Assembly: GCF_958450345.1 (NCBI RefSeq)
Contig: NC_088783.1
Location: 23,563,701 to 23,627,700 of the forward strand
Source: Calliphora vicina
Lineage: Eukaryota; Arthropoda; Insecta; Diptera; Calliphoridae
Direction of reading: 5' to 3'
DNA: 64,000 nucleotides
This document shows positions 21,071 to 32,194 of this stretch, one piece after another. Within the stretch, counting starts at the first letter, position 1, and each line of letters starts with the position of its first letter. The notes beneath the pieces are model-generated. The model was given only the letters and a program-made list of their open reading frames with translations, searched no databases and was not told the origin of the DNA. A program made the translations under genes and the position numbers.

Positions 21071-23736
21071 AACGATTAATGTAAACTGATCTAAAGATAA
21101 ACCAGGTTATTTTTATACATATCTATATAGTTTTAGTTTTTGATGTTCTCAAATACAATGAAATTTTAATTTATTTCTCAAAATTTATTTCAAAAATTAC
21201 TCTTTGTTTAGATGAAAGAAAGGTCCTCCCTCGTTTCAGGTTTTTCTGATGTTTAATGTAGTTTCAGTACTCAATGCTGCAGATCTGGGTTCCGATTTTT
21301 AAGATTTAAAAATAAGAAAGTCGAATTAGAAACGGAAAGATTTTTTAAACAGTTTGACAAGGTCATGAAAATATTAGTGGATATTAAAAGCGAAGTTCGC
21401 TGGAAAAAGCCCATGCTGTTTGCAATCCATATAACTGTAGACATCCAAAGTTCCATTTTCAGATTTAATCAGAATACTACAACAGATCCTTATATACATA
21501 CATATGTATACAAATCCTTCAATTTTCTATAAACCCACCCGCCATCAATAAATAACACCACACATCACTTTTGGCATTTTTCGTAATCCAAATATTTGTA
21601 GTTACAACAAGAATTTTGCATTTAAATATAAAATCCATATTTTTATGGCTAACGCCAATTTCATGTTGTTTTTTCTGTGCAGTTTTTTTTTTTTGTTTTT
21701 TTTTTTAATTTGTCAACTTGTGTTTTATAGATACACATAAAACCAAAATACTTTTTATTTTATTTCGTTTTTCGGCAAATATTACGCACCCTTATAATTT
21801 GGCTCAAAATGCAGCAAAAAGCATAAAAAACTATTTGCCGGCCCAAACCAATAAGACAACAACGCCTATGTACAAAATGCCTATGAAAACCCAAAAAAAC
21901 TTTGCAATTAGTAAACGAGTATAAAGTGTGTGCGTAAAGGATCAATTGGTAGAGTATGTGCCTTCTCACTCACACACTGGTGTACAAAAAAAACAAAAAA
22001 AAAACCGTTCAAACAAATGTGATGTGATGGTGTGGCAATTTATTTATTAGTAACTTCCAAATTCTCTAACAAAGTTGATAATTGAAAGAATTTAGATAAA
22101 CTTAGATTTTTCTTTATACAAATATGTATTTTTTTTTTAAAAAAATTTAGATTTTTTTTCTTCAAATTTTTGTGTATAAAATTCTAAATTCTGTTGTACG
22201 CCTGAAAATATACTTCAAATGAGCATAGACAAATAGTCTATATTACTACTCACACTCTTGCAAATGCTATGTGTCGCTCTCTTTCTCTCTCTATTCCAGG
22301 ATTACTATTGATAATTGCTGCAATGGCCAAAAAAGTATATATTTTGCCGCCACTAATAGCAAAAAGTAAGCCTACTACTACACTGCAACAACAACAACAA
22401 CACATAAACGTTATACATACACACATCCAAATTTTTAGGCCCACTTTAGCTACCAACAACAAACAATAACAACAACCCACGTGGACTTACACATAGACAA
22501 ACTCTCATACACATGCAAATGCAAACACAAAACTTTACTCTCTCTTTTTTGCTTGGCATACGCATGCAACATTCATGGATACCACTACTACTCCTAGGTT
22601 GCAACTGTGTCCGTCCGTCCATCCATCCGTCTGTCTATCTATTTTATGTGCGAGTATTTATTTTTTATTAGTATGTGTGTGAGTGTGTGTGCGTTTGTAT
22701 GTATGCGTGTATATTATTTTAGCAAAATTTTTATATGTATAATTTAAATGTTTTGTTTTTATTTTTCGAATATTTTTGGTTGTTTTGTCCTTATTTTTTC
22801 TGCCTCGTGTTCGTCCTTGCGCATCCCTCGGCCACTTGTGGTCACATGCAGTTGCAGCTACTGCAGCAGCCTCTAACATAATCACACACATGCTCGGACA
22901 TACATATGTGTATGTTTATCCGTAGATTTCTATGCATATAAAAAGGGTGGTTTATTTTTTGTATTGGGGAGCATTTTGCTGCAACTGCATGCATGCAACA
23001 AATCAACATGCGTAAACTGCATTTGCAGCAGCAAAAGCACATTCTGACACACACACAACACATGTAAAATAAAAACAAAAAATAACACGTGCATATAAAT
23101 GCTGCGTGTATTTGAATTTGACGATGGACAACAATTTTACAACCCCTTCCTAACAAAAAAAAAATTGTGTTTTTTTTTATTTGTTAACACAAATAAAACA
23201 AAAAATAGGTGAACTTTTGCTTTTTGTTTTGTTCGATTTTTTGTTTTCTATTTTGTGTGCATGGGTGTGTGTAAATGTGTGTTGATTTTACCCTACGTCG
23301 GCGCACCATCATCATACTCTAGTATTTTTGTATCGTGTGAATGCAGTTTATACTATATGATGATGCATCATGCAGTTTTACACCCGCTTCGAGTCTGTGG
23401 CCCCCTTTTGTTATCAGTTAACTTACGCATGAAGTTGTTGTTGTTATTATTATTTAAAATAATACAATTTTATTGCTGCTGTTTGTGTTGTTGTTGTTGC
23501 TGTTATGTTATGTGTTATGAATAGCATTTGTAGTAGCCAGAAATGTAAAATAAGAATTCTTTGAAATTGTTTTATCGAACATGGTATGAGAATGCAGTAT
23601 TTGTAAATTTTATTCCAAGAAACTTTTTCAACAATTAAATTAATATGCCATCACACGCCTAGCAACGGAGCACTGAATCTGTTATTCATTCCAAGACCTG
23701 AAATAAAGTTCCTTTGAAATCTGAATGGATTCATAC
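21071..23736. other. AT-rich DNA with dense simple repeats
   Basis: The stretch contains poly-T at about 21680-21710, a CT tract near 22276-22294, CAACAA runs near 22383-22403 and 22447-22477, TG/GTGAG tracts near 22672-22695, and GTTGTTGTT near 23427-23500. Overlapping frames on both strands are shadows of these tracts. CAA/CAG repeats of this kind are common in fly introns and upstream regions, so host regulatory DNA is possible but cannot be shown. Confidence 0.5.
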
Positions 23737-24133
23737 TGTTACGATGTTGCATTAACCATTTGAATTTAACGGCTGCTTGCAACATTCATCATGTTTACAA
23801 ACATTTCTAGTGCTAGAAGCTTCTACCTATCAACAATAACACGCTGTTATTAACAGTGTTTATAAGTATAACAACATTAACTGTTAAAGCTGCTAACATT
23901 AACTGTTAAAGCTGCTAACATTAACTTTAAAACTTCTAAAAGCTCTAGAAATGGATAATTCATGAAACTACTAGAACATGGCACTGTGTATATAAGTGGT
24001 AACAGCAGGTTGCCGAGAGTCAGCAATTTAAAGAATTAGGTTTATTTAAATTAATTAAACCAGCATTTTTAAAAGGTAAAAACGTAAAAATTGGTGTAAA
24101 AGTGGATCTATAAAATAATAAGCAGCCGTTACA
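23737..24133 (+). mobile_element. Possible solo LTR
   Basis: The 397-bp stretch starts TGTTACGATG and ends AGCAGCCGTTACA, so it has TG...CA termini. Inside are a TATA-like box (TATATAAG, 23989-23996) and, about 30 bp downstream, an initiator-like TCAG at 24020. A 22-bp direct repeat (AACATTAACTGTTAAAGCTGCT) occurs upstream at about 23874-23917, in the place where LTR enhancers often lie. No matching flanking duplication, internal region or second LTR was seen, so the call is tentative. Confidence 0.4.
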
Positions 24134-24174
24134 GAATGTAATTTAAATAACTTGAAGATCCCAAATACATAATT

Positions 24175-24410
24175 ACACTGTCCAACAAATTAAGTCTTTT
24201 TGATTGGAACGGAATAGCTACCCTATAATTCTGAAAGGGCATGTTGAGTATATCATTTCGTAGAATAAACTTATAGTCCAGCTATTCTGAGTTTTTTTTA
24301 CAGTGGGTCAATGAATAAAATTAAAAATGTGAAATACAGGGTGGCGTATAATTTTGCTAATTAAGTGTAAAGAGCTTTATTTACAACTTTGTAATTTCTG
24401 CATTTTTCAT
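24175..24410. repeat. Rearranged copy of the 3888-5029 element family
   Basis: The copy begins ACACTGTCCAACAAATTAAG and follows the terminal repeat of the 3888-5029 element through TAAACTTATAGTCCAGCT and ACAGTGGGTCAA. It then jumps to the reverse complement of an internal block (shared core CTTAATTAGCAAAATTA's complement). It keeps the CCCTATAATTCTGAAAGGGC block that the left arm of the other copy has lost. Confidence 0.7.
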
Positions 24411-24745
24411 TTCTCGACCCCACATAGTATATATATTCTGGATCGTTATAGATAGCGTAGTCGATATGGACATGTCCGTCTGTATGTTGAAATCAACTTT
24501 CCGTAGCCCCAAATAACCTACAAACATGGTTGAAACATAAACATATTCTCCCGGCTCGCTTGCTATTAAAAATCGAGAAAATCGCCCAACAAATATATCT
24601 GGATTACTAAGTCATTAATATAGACAATATGGATATCTAATGATAGATATTACCAAGGTCATTGCAACGATATATATAAGGTTATAGTAATTTGGACCTA
24701 CAATGGCTCAAAATCAGGTAAAATATTTTTTAACCCGGTGTTTTT
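24411..24745 (-). repeat. Dispersed repeat family 2, reverse copy
   Basis: Reverse complements of the blocks at 63035-63511 are recognisable: GATCGTTATAGATAGCGTAG, CGATATGGACATGTCCGTCT and TTACTAAGTCATTAATATAG, then CCTACAATGG. It is followed by extremely A/T-rich low-complexity sequence to about 24880. Non-coding; class unknown. Confidence 0.65.
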
Positions 24746-24884
24746 TAAAAAAAAAATTTTTTGTCATACATTTTTTTCACTAATAAATAAAAAAAAATAT
24801 AAAATTAAAAAAAAAAATTTGGAAAAATATAAAAAAAAATTGGAAAAAAAATTTAAATTTTGAAAACTATTTTATAAGATTCAT

Positions 24885-25095
24885 AAAAAAAATTTTCGCT
24901 CGCTCTTTTGCTTCAAGGTCTGTTAGAAATTTTTTCTCCTGATACAGGTTTTCTGTCAATGTTTAAGTCTTCTTTATTCTGTTTAATGGCTTTTGAAACA
25001 GTGTGACGATGAACCTTCAGATCTTTTGCTATTTTTTTTTTAAAGTCCAGATGGGATTCTACTACACTTTTAAACATTTCTTGCCTCTCAACAAA
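24885..25095 (-). pseudogene. Tc1-like transposase N-terminal fragment (family T)
   Basis: The minus strand reads LDFKKKIAKDLKVHRHTVSK, then AIKQNKEDLNIDRKP, a helix-turn-helix DNA-binding region. The same peptide pattern (AKDLKVHRHTVSNAIKQY) occurs at about 28300-28375, so both are copies of one Tc1-related family. The rest of the gene is missing. A poly-A run at about 25030-25041 probably reflects slippage. Confidence 0.75.
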
Positions 25096-25238
25096 CGATT
25101 CAATACCTTTAAATCTCCTGCCCTTTAAACACTCACATGCGGTGCATAAAAATGTGTTCTCTGTGTGCTTGTGTATTCAATGTCAGCAATGCGTTGCACT
25201 TTGACGAAAATAAACAAAAATAAAATATCCAACAACAC

Positions 25239-26128
25239 TACCCAGCGGGAAAAAATTATAGGACTTCAGTTTGTAGGCATTCTAAAAGGCATACTTAAAC
25301 ATTCTAAAAGATCCGATACTAATTCCACACTGCCTGCTCTTAGAAGGTGTTCAAGAAGGCCTATGAATCCCCTTCTAATAACAAGTGGTTAAATAAAAAT
25401 AGTCTACATCAAAAAATAAAATACTCTGCATCTCTTTGATTAACTCTCTTTACAAAATTTACAACAATAAATTGCTTGATGTCGCTTCTTATTTATTTTT
25501 GTTGCTTTTTAAGTATGTAATCAGAAATTATCATGTTTCAAAAAATTAAACAAACAACTTCATTTTAATTCTTATTTTAGATCTTCTAATAAGACTTTAA
25601 ATAGGTCTTCCATGGTAGATGTTCTATAAAACTTTAAAATGCATGACTTTTCATAGGCCGTCCTTTGATGCCTAATTTCTAATGCTTTTTTCTCTTTTAG
25701 GCCTTCTCATGTAGCTCTTCCATAAGACTTTGCAGTAGTCCTATCTTTCTAGGCATTCCATATGTCATTCCTCTACAGGCCTTTCATTAGAGCAGTAATA
25801 ACAGGTTTTTGTACAGGCATAAGACCATATATCAGCGCTACAAATAGCCCTTCCAAAGTAGACCTTCTAATAGCCCTTCCAAAGTAGACCTTCTAATAGC
25901 TCTTCCCAATTAGGCCTTCTAGAAGCCCTTTCAAAGTAGGCCTTCTAGTAGCCCTTCCTAAGTAGGCCTTCTCTCAGCCCTCTAACAGCAGCGAGTGTGC
26001 AAGGCCTTGGCTCGCAATGACACGCCGTGTAAAATTTAAATGATTTTGCAATGCGGCTAGAAGTCCTTGTGTCTGCAAAAGAAGGCCTTTAGGAAGGCCT
26101 CTTTACTGCATCTTTTTCCCGCTGGGTA
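25239..26128. mobile_element. 890-bp element with perfect 16-bp inverted ends and internal repeats
   Basis: TACCCAGCGGGAAAAA at 25239-25254 is perfectly inverted at 26113-26128. The interior is built largely from variants of an AGGCCTTCTA-like motif in both orientations, including a clean 26-bp tandem array at 25843-25972. No transposase is recognisable. The flanks are both ACAACA-rich, so a target duplication cannot be told from local repetition. It is probably non-autonomous, with the repeats possibly acting as transposase-binding sites. Confidence 0.75.
25843..25972. repeat. Five tandem 26-bp repeats
   Basis: The units start at 25843, 25869, 25895, 25921 and 25947, with consensus AATAGCCCTTCC plus AAAGTAGRCCTTCT. 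The first two are identical; the others differ by a few bases. A partial sixth begins at 25973. The array lies inside the inverted-repeat element 25239-26128. Confidence 0.9.
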
Positions 26129-28085
26129 ACAACAACTAAAAAAATTTTGTTGGCAAATTGTTAATAACGAAAAATATTATGGAGCATTTGGAAAACTGAA
26201 CTACAAATAACAACAATACAGTAGTAGGACTGGAGTAGACATCGTCATCCGCATCATTCCATTTTAAAATACATACAAAGGTTTTAGAGAAGGCTAGCAG
26301 CGAATTTACACATATGTATGAGTGTGTGTGTATGTGCATCAATGTAGGTGAACGATGGATAGTCCAATATTATTAATTTTGTTTTTTACCAGTTAGAGCG
26401 AGTGAGAATGAGTTGATTTTTATTTTATTTTTGACAGTTTTTTATGTTAAATTTTTTTTTTCGCAAAAAGTTTTTTTTATTGTATATAATGGTGGGCCTA
26501 TATATATTAAAAATGATTTGAAAATATCGCTTATTATATTGTTGGTGTTGTTGTTTAAATATTGCTGCGTATGTACGTATTATACACAAATTTTATGGTA
26601 AAGTGTTCACACACACATAAATGTATATATGTATACATATGATTGCAAATAATGAGATAGAAACTGTACAGTGGGCTAAAAGAGGGCTTAAGGGGAATGC
26701 GTATATTATAAATAGTTGTATATTTAAACAATGCCGTTTTCAAATCATGCAATAGACACGATAATGGTAAATCAAAGCTATTATTCATCATTCAATCGTT
26801 TTTACAAAATTCAAATGTATCAAGAAATTATCATCATCACCATTTTTGGCTGATATTAAAGCCACCTTAAACGCCATGGAGGACGATTGAAGGAAAAATC
26901 CAGGTCTCCAATTTTGAAAATTACCAAATCCTAATCCGATCTTGAATTACAACATTTTATCAAAACTGTCTCTATTAATGTACATAATTTGTGAATGAAT
27001 GATCAGGTCCGACATCCACGCAAACGTTTTTAAAAACAAAAACACATTCAATAATTTAGCACACTGTGATGCATTTTCGTATGATGGCTGAGCTGAATAT
27101 TTTGGGGTTGACAAAAAAGCGTTTATGTACAAAAATTTCAAAAAAGAGCACAATGAGGAGGAAATGCAAAAATTTGAGAGTAGGGGCTGTTTTGAAAAAA
27201 TAACGTTGCACAGTTTTTTTTCTACACATTTCCACACACAAAAAGAAAGCAACACAAAAAAAACATCGAATGCATTTTAGCTCCACACACCAAATGCAAC
27301 AGCAACAACATGCATACAATGCGTTTGTATGCGTGAAAGTTTGTTTAAAAAAAATATATAAAAAATTGCATAAAAACATATACATACTATATTTTTATAT
27401 ACATGCAGTGTGATGTATAGGCCTACAAAATATACATGAAAAAAATTCCAAACGCAGCAATTGTGCTTAAAAAATTAAATCCTGGATTGAAAAAAAAAGT
27501 AAAAAAAAAACAAAACCCAAAAATAATAAAATAAAACTTGAACGTTAGCTACGCACTCACACGCTAACAAAGCAACGAACAAAATTTACCGAACAGGACG
27601 AATACACACACGGTCACACACACACACTTTTACTCATACACTCACAGTAGAGACAATCATGGTGATTGTTAAGCTCTCTAACATTGTTGAACTCTTTAAC
27701 GAGCAACTGTGTAATGCACAAATAACAACAATAACAGCAGCAACAACAGCAGAAGAACACCAACAAAATATGAATTGCAGAGCAAAAACAAAGTTGTATA
27801 CCCCAGCAATTGGGCAGCAACTAGTGTTTGGGACATTATTACAAGGAATTAAGTCATACTTATATAAGGATATTTCTTACATTTTATTCCCTCTACCAAC
27901 TCTAGAGTGATGAATGAAAGCAAATAAATGTTTGTCGTATAATACATAGAATTAGGAATCCTTATAAAACAAAATCGTAGGACGATCGGTACATAATGGG
28001 TCGTAACTGTTATATATGTATGCCTCCTTATTAGCAAATAAATATCTCTAAATATTTAGTTCAGTTCAACACAACATTTTTTAAG
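26129..28085. other. AT-rich DNA, no supported gene
   Basis: TG and CA tracts lie near 26318-26336 and 27605-27645. CAACAACAGCAACAACAGC-type strings lie near 27722-27760. Short frames at 26947-27385 and 27614-27910 are of low complexity. A small family 1 fragment (ACGATCGGTACATAATGGGT core) lies at about 27940-28020. No exon could be defined. Confidence 0.45.
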
Positions 28086-28089
28086 GTCT

Positions 28090-28845
28090 ATACTCATGTA
28101 AAGACTGAGTCGGGAAAAACTTAAACACACTATTCCAGCCAAAACTTATACTTGGTCCAACAAATTATAATTTTTAAATCACGTTAGCTTTTAAAAATAT
28201 GTCAGATATTATCCTTTCTAAATCATTAATTTTTCAGTCAAAGTGGACAGCGAAAGAAGAGTACGTGAACAAATTATTAAACCCTTTCAAAAAAGTTCAA
28301 TATGGACTTTAAAAACGTAGCAAAAGATCTGAAGGTTCATCGTCACACTGTATCAAACGCCATTAAACAGTATAACTAAGACTTGAACATTGAAATAAAA
28401 CCTGGATCAGAAAGAAAAAAGGTCTAAAAGTCGAAGAGCACCGAACACTTCTATCAGCAAAGCAGTTCATAAAGTTAAATGCTTTGCTTCTTTTGTGAGC
28501 AAAGCCAAAGCTAATGCTGGGTTTAAGTCGTACAAAGTTCAGAAAGTTCCAGATAGCAATGCGGTAAATAACTTAAAAGCAAAAAATCGAGAGAAAAAAT
28601 TTAAGTCAAATTTTATAAAAAATACACCTGTTGTGTGATGAATAGTGAAACAGACTTTCCACAACTTCCGGGACAAGATTTGTATGTGGCTGATGGACTA
28701 CGTAATGTTCAAGAACAATACATAACAAAAAAATAACCAAAGTTCCCCAAGTAGTTGTATGTGAGGCAAGCCATTTGAAGTTGTGAGAAAAGAAGCCAAT
28801 CATTTGTGACAACAGGCACAATAAACTCAGAAATATATAAGGAGT
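28090..28845 (+). pseudogene. Tc1-like transposase pseudogene (family T), truncated
   Basis: A 5' flank shared with 50741-50880 (ACACTATTCCAGC, ACTTATACTTGGTCCAACA) is followed by a broken gene. Recognisable parts are NVAKDLKVHRHTVSNAIKQY (helix-turn-helix), then SKAKANAGFKSYKVQKVPDS and LKAKNREKKFKSNFIKN, and finally FVTTGTINSEIYKE. These are in the order seen in a Tc1/IS630-related family of Diptera. Multiple frameshifts and stops interrupt them. The copy stops before the second catalytic Asp and abuts an oppositely oriented relative. Confidence 0.75.
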
Positions 28846-28899
28846 GAGATCGAAAAAATCTTAACATACATAAATGTTTATAAAAAGGAGACCACTAAA

Positions 28900-29390
28900 C
28901 TTATAGTTTTGCGTAACTTTAGTGGCAGGATGCCAAATCAATAAAAAATTAAGTGGACAGATTAAAAAGTCTTATGAATGGAAGCATCCTTTTTCCCTTT
29001 GTAACAAAATTCTCCAGAACATTTGTTTATATAATTTGACTTCTATTTCCGTGCTCTGTCAGGAACTTTTTGAGTCTTGTATGTCGTTAAACCTGTATTT
29101 TTCGTACCAAATAGTCCGAGTACTTTGCTAACCGGGCTGCCTTTCTACCGGATTTGTTGGGAGCTCTTTTGGCTTTAGAATCATCATATCGACCATTCCT
29201 TCTACCTGAATCAAGTTTTCTATCAACGAACAAGTTCTCCCGATACTGTATAATAACATTGGAAACAGTTTGACGGCAGACCTTTGATTTTTTGGCCAAC
29301 TTTTTGTAGGACCAAGTAGGGTTTTGTTGAAAATATTTAATAATTTTAGTACGCACTTTTTTCTAGTTACCCATTTTAATTGAGGGGTGT
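28900..29390 (-). pseudogene. Tc1-like transposase pseudogene, internally deleted
   Basis: The minus strand starts near 29378 with MGN, a stop at codon 4, then KKVRTKIIKYFQQNPTWSYK and KLAKKSKVCRQTVSNVI (helix-turn-helix). A frameshift later it reads GLTTYKTQKVPDRARK, and near 28925-28960 IDLASCH, the second catalytic-Asp motif. The intervening catalytic region is shortened. It is related to, but distinct from, family T. It faces the copy at 28090-28845 with a nearly direct junction. Confidence 0.75.
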
Positions 29391-29650
29391 ATCAAAAACC
29401 GGCTTCGCTCAGAAAAGATTCTTTTAAAAAAAATTAAAATCGGCTTTCTGAAATATTATACCTTTCTGCAATGAAAGAAAACTTTTCTGAGCTAAGCCAG
29501 ATTTTTATACTCCATAGAGGAGAAAACCTTAGCGCCAGGCCGAAGGCCGATAATGCAAAAAAATTTTCAGAGCCAGTTTTTGATACACCCCAGAGGAGAA
29601 AATCTTAACGCTACGCCATAGGCCCGCAATGCAAAAAATGTTTTGTAAGC
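29384..29650. repeat. Cluster of inverted and direct repeats (GGGGTGTATCAAAAAC)
   Basis: GGGGTGTATCAAAAACCGGC at 29384 is inverted at about 29567-29590, and less exactly at about 29486-29517. A segment beginning AGAGGAGAAAA(C/T)CTTA is repeated in direct orientation at about 29515 and 29591, 77 bp apart. It may be a small MITE that was partly duplicated. It begins just upstream of the start codon of the adjacent Tc1-like pseudogene. Confidence 0.6.
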
Positions 29651-29736
29651 GAAGAATTATTTCACTTTTGTAGTTGCTTCGGATATTTCGCCGTTTTGGG
29701 ACGAATATTTTTAAAATTATGAAAACGCCGATTATT

Positions 29737-30191
29737 GGGAGTAATTTCATTTTACCCTTTGGTAGTTATTTCATTTTTCATGTTTGGGAATTATTTCATT
29801 TTTGATGGGAGTTATTTCATTTGGGAGTTATTTCACGGTACTTTGTTTTAGTGTTCTAAATAAGTTGATATTCCGCAAATTCTTAAAGATTTTATAGTTG
29901 CTTCCGTTCTGCTTTTGCAAAGTAGAACCCAACAAAAATGAAATAACTCCCAATACAGTGAAATAACTTCTAATTCCCAAAATAAAATGAAATAAAACCC
30001 AACAAAAATGTCATTGGGAGTTGTTTCATTATGCAATATTTCATAATGCAATAACTCCCAACAAAAAATTATGAAATAACTATGCGTTAGGAGTTGTTTC
30101 ATAATGAAATAAGTCCCAAGTTGTATGAAAAATTTGTTGGGTGTTATTTAATTTTTTCGTGAGGAGTTATTTCATTTGGGAGTTATTTCAC
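29737..30191. repeat. Cluster of about 15 copies of a 14-bp motif in both orientations
   Basis: The motif GGGAGTTATTTCAT and close variants occur at 29737, 29761, 29786, 29807 and 29823 on the plus strand. They then occur in complement (ATGAAATAACTCCC type) at 29938, 29958, 29987, 30046, 30071 and 30104. Plus-strand copies recur at 30016, 30089, 30162 and 30178. Both outer blocks end in the same string, GGGAGTTATTTCACGGTAC. Just outside or inside them are complementary TTTGTTTTAG and CTAAAACAAA. Spacing is irregular, so it is not a simple tandem satellite. Confidence 0.85.
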
Positions 30192-32189
30192 GGTACCCTA
30201 AAACAAAGCTATGCTAATTTTATTATATAAACTCTTAACTATTCGTTTGTCGGTTGTAGGCACGAAATATTTTCTGTTGATCAGGAATATTTAGTATTGA
30301 AAATTGTCAATTTCGGTCCAACCAAATAATTACTGACGAAAGCTCCATCCAACGATCCATCTATCTGTTAAATGCACAATATGACCTAGAGCGAAGGAAC
30401 TATGGGGATGAACTTTCCCCCAAAAATTCTATGTTGGTCAGAAATGTTTTGTATTGAAAATAATTAAAACAGGATAACTTATGTGTCCAAAAACAATGAG
30501 AATAGTAAAAAAACTAAACTGTTTTGGATTAAAATATGTGAAGTATTTTTATATTGATCAAGTAAGTTCAAGTAAGTTCCAATTAATATTGATATTTTCT
30601 AATAACACCAAGCAAAAGTAGAGACCATTCACAATAACACTGACTACTCAGTTTTTCTTGACCGGTTAAGATATCCTCTTCAATGGACTTTAAAATTTCC
30701 AAGGATAAATAATTTTCAAAAAATGAATACATAAATCTCAACATAGGTAGTACAAAAATCTAAGAAGATCAGAGGAATATGGAATATTCGGCAAAAATAT
30801 TTGTAATATTTTGTAAGAGAAACACAAATAAATATTAAAGAACTGAGTGAATTCAACTTCTAACATTTTTTAATATTTTGTCCATGCACATGGTAAAATT
30901 ACAAATCGTACTATTCCGAAACAAAAATTATCACAGTGATTAGTCTTATTGAGGAAAATTAATAGTTTAATGCAACTTTATAAAAGTTGCATGCTACTTA
31001 ACAAGCATCGAAAATAAATTCTTTACCACCTCTGAGTGCAATGAATATTTTACACATTGATTTTATAAATGCATTTTTTGGTGATTTTTATTTTTGTTTT
31101 TTTAAACAGAATTTTTTTTCTTTTATTCCGAAATAATGCATATGTAGGGGCATGATGGGACATGCAACACACAAGGAATATGCACAAAAAACGGCAGAGT
31201 TTTAGCTCAAACTCTGTTGAAAATTTTGAAAAAAAAAATCGAAAAAAATAATATTGAACAGAAGCCAGCTGCAAACATCATCACCAGAGTTAAGAATTAT
31301 AGAAAAAATGAACAGAAATAATAATGAAAATAAAATGCAAAAAAAAAATCAGTTTACCCGTCGCACGTCTCTGTCATGGACAAACATCAGGAGATGCAAT
31401 CAAAACTACTCTGGTGTTTGTGTTTTAATGAATGCGTAACTTAAGGGCCAGTTATCAAAAAAAAGAGAGAGAGAGAAAGAGCAAAAAGAGCATGGCAAAC
31501 GAGGTTTTAGAGAGGTTAATATTGGGCGAAAAGGGTTTTTATACTCAAATCAGTTGCCGGATTATGCTTTTTATGATTTTTTTTGGTTTTAAGTTCAATT
31601 TTTGTATGTTGTTTCAACAACAAACCCCTTTCTTTGACTCTAACATTTTGAAAATAATGAATAATTTAACATATGAGCAGAATATTTTTTTTTTGTGAAC
31701 AAATATATTTGAGCATAAATAGTGGAAAGGAAAAAAGTTGCAAAAATTCTCCTCCTGTTCGATATTAGTTTATGTGTGATATAATTTGTGCAATAAAAAA
31801 AAGCTCAAATTTAAACGTGTACATTGCCTGTCTCGTTAGTGGACATACAAACAAAGTGGTGAAATTTAAAAAAAAAAAAAATATACTCACACACACAAAA
31901 TCCCTCCAAATATTTTGAAATAAAGGTAAAAAGAAGGAGAAATGCCAAAATAAAAACTAAAAAAAGAATGATCAAAATAAAATAAAACAAACTCTGTGTT
32001 TTTTTTTATTTTCTGGACACACACACTTAATGTGCAACATCATATCACTTTGACAATACAACAACCACAAGGCAGCAGCAACAACAAAAGCAACAGCAGC
32101 AACATTATTTTAATAAAACTCCGGCCACGGTTAACCTCGGCTTTGACGCTCCCCTCTTTTCAACAAAATTTGAGACCAAAATCGTAGCT
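30192..32189. other. AT-rich DNA, no supported gene
   Basis: No family is recognised. There is a GA-rich run near 31462-31490, CA-rich patches near 31885-31900 and 32020, and a CAGCAGCAACAACAAAAGCA stretch near 32074-32100. Around 30250-30460 the text resembles dispersed family 3 only weakly. Confidence 0.4.
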
Positions 32190-32194
32190 GCTCA

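Noticed and set aside
22250..23524. Several cysteine-rich frames on both strands
   Set aside because: Translations of GTT/CAA and TG microsatellites; overlapping in opposite directions.
25843..25972. Coding repeat protein in the 26-bp array
   Set aside because: Unit length is not a multiple of three, and stops occur in the frames checked.
29737..30191. CRISPR-like reading of the 14-bp motif cluster
   Set aside because: Repeats are short, diverged, irregularly spaced and in both orientations, and the genome is clearly eukaryotic.
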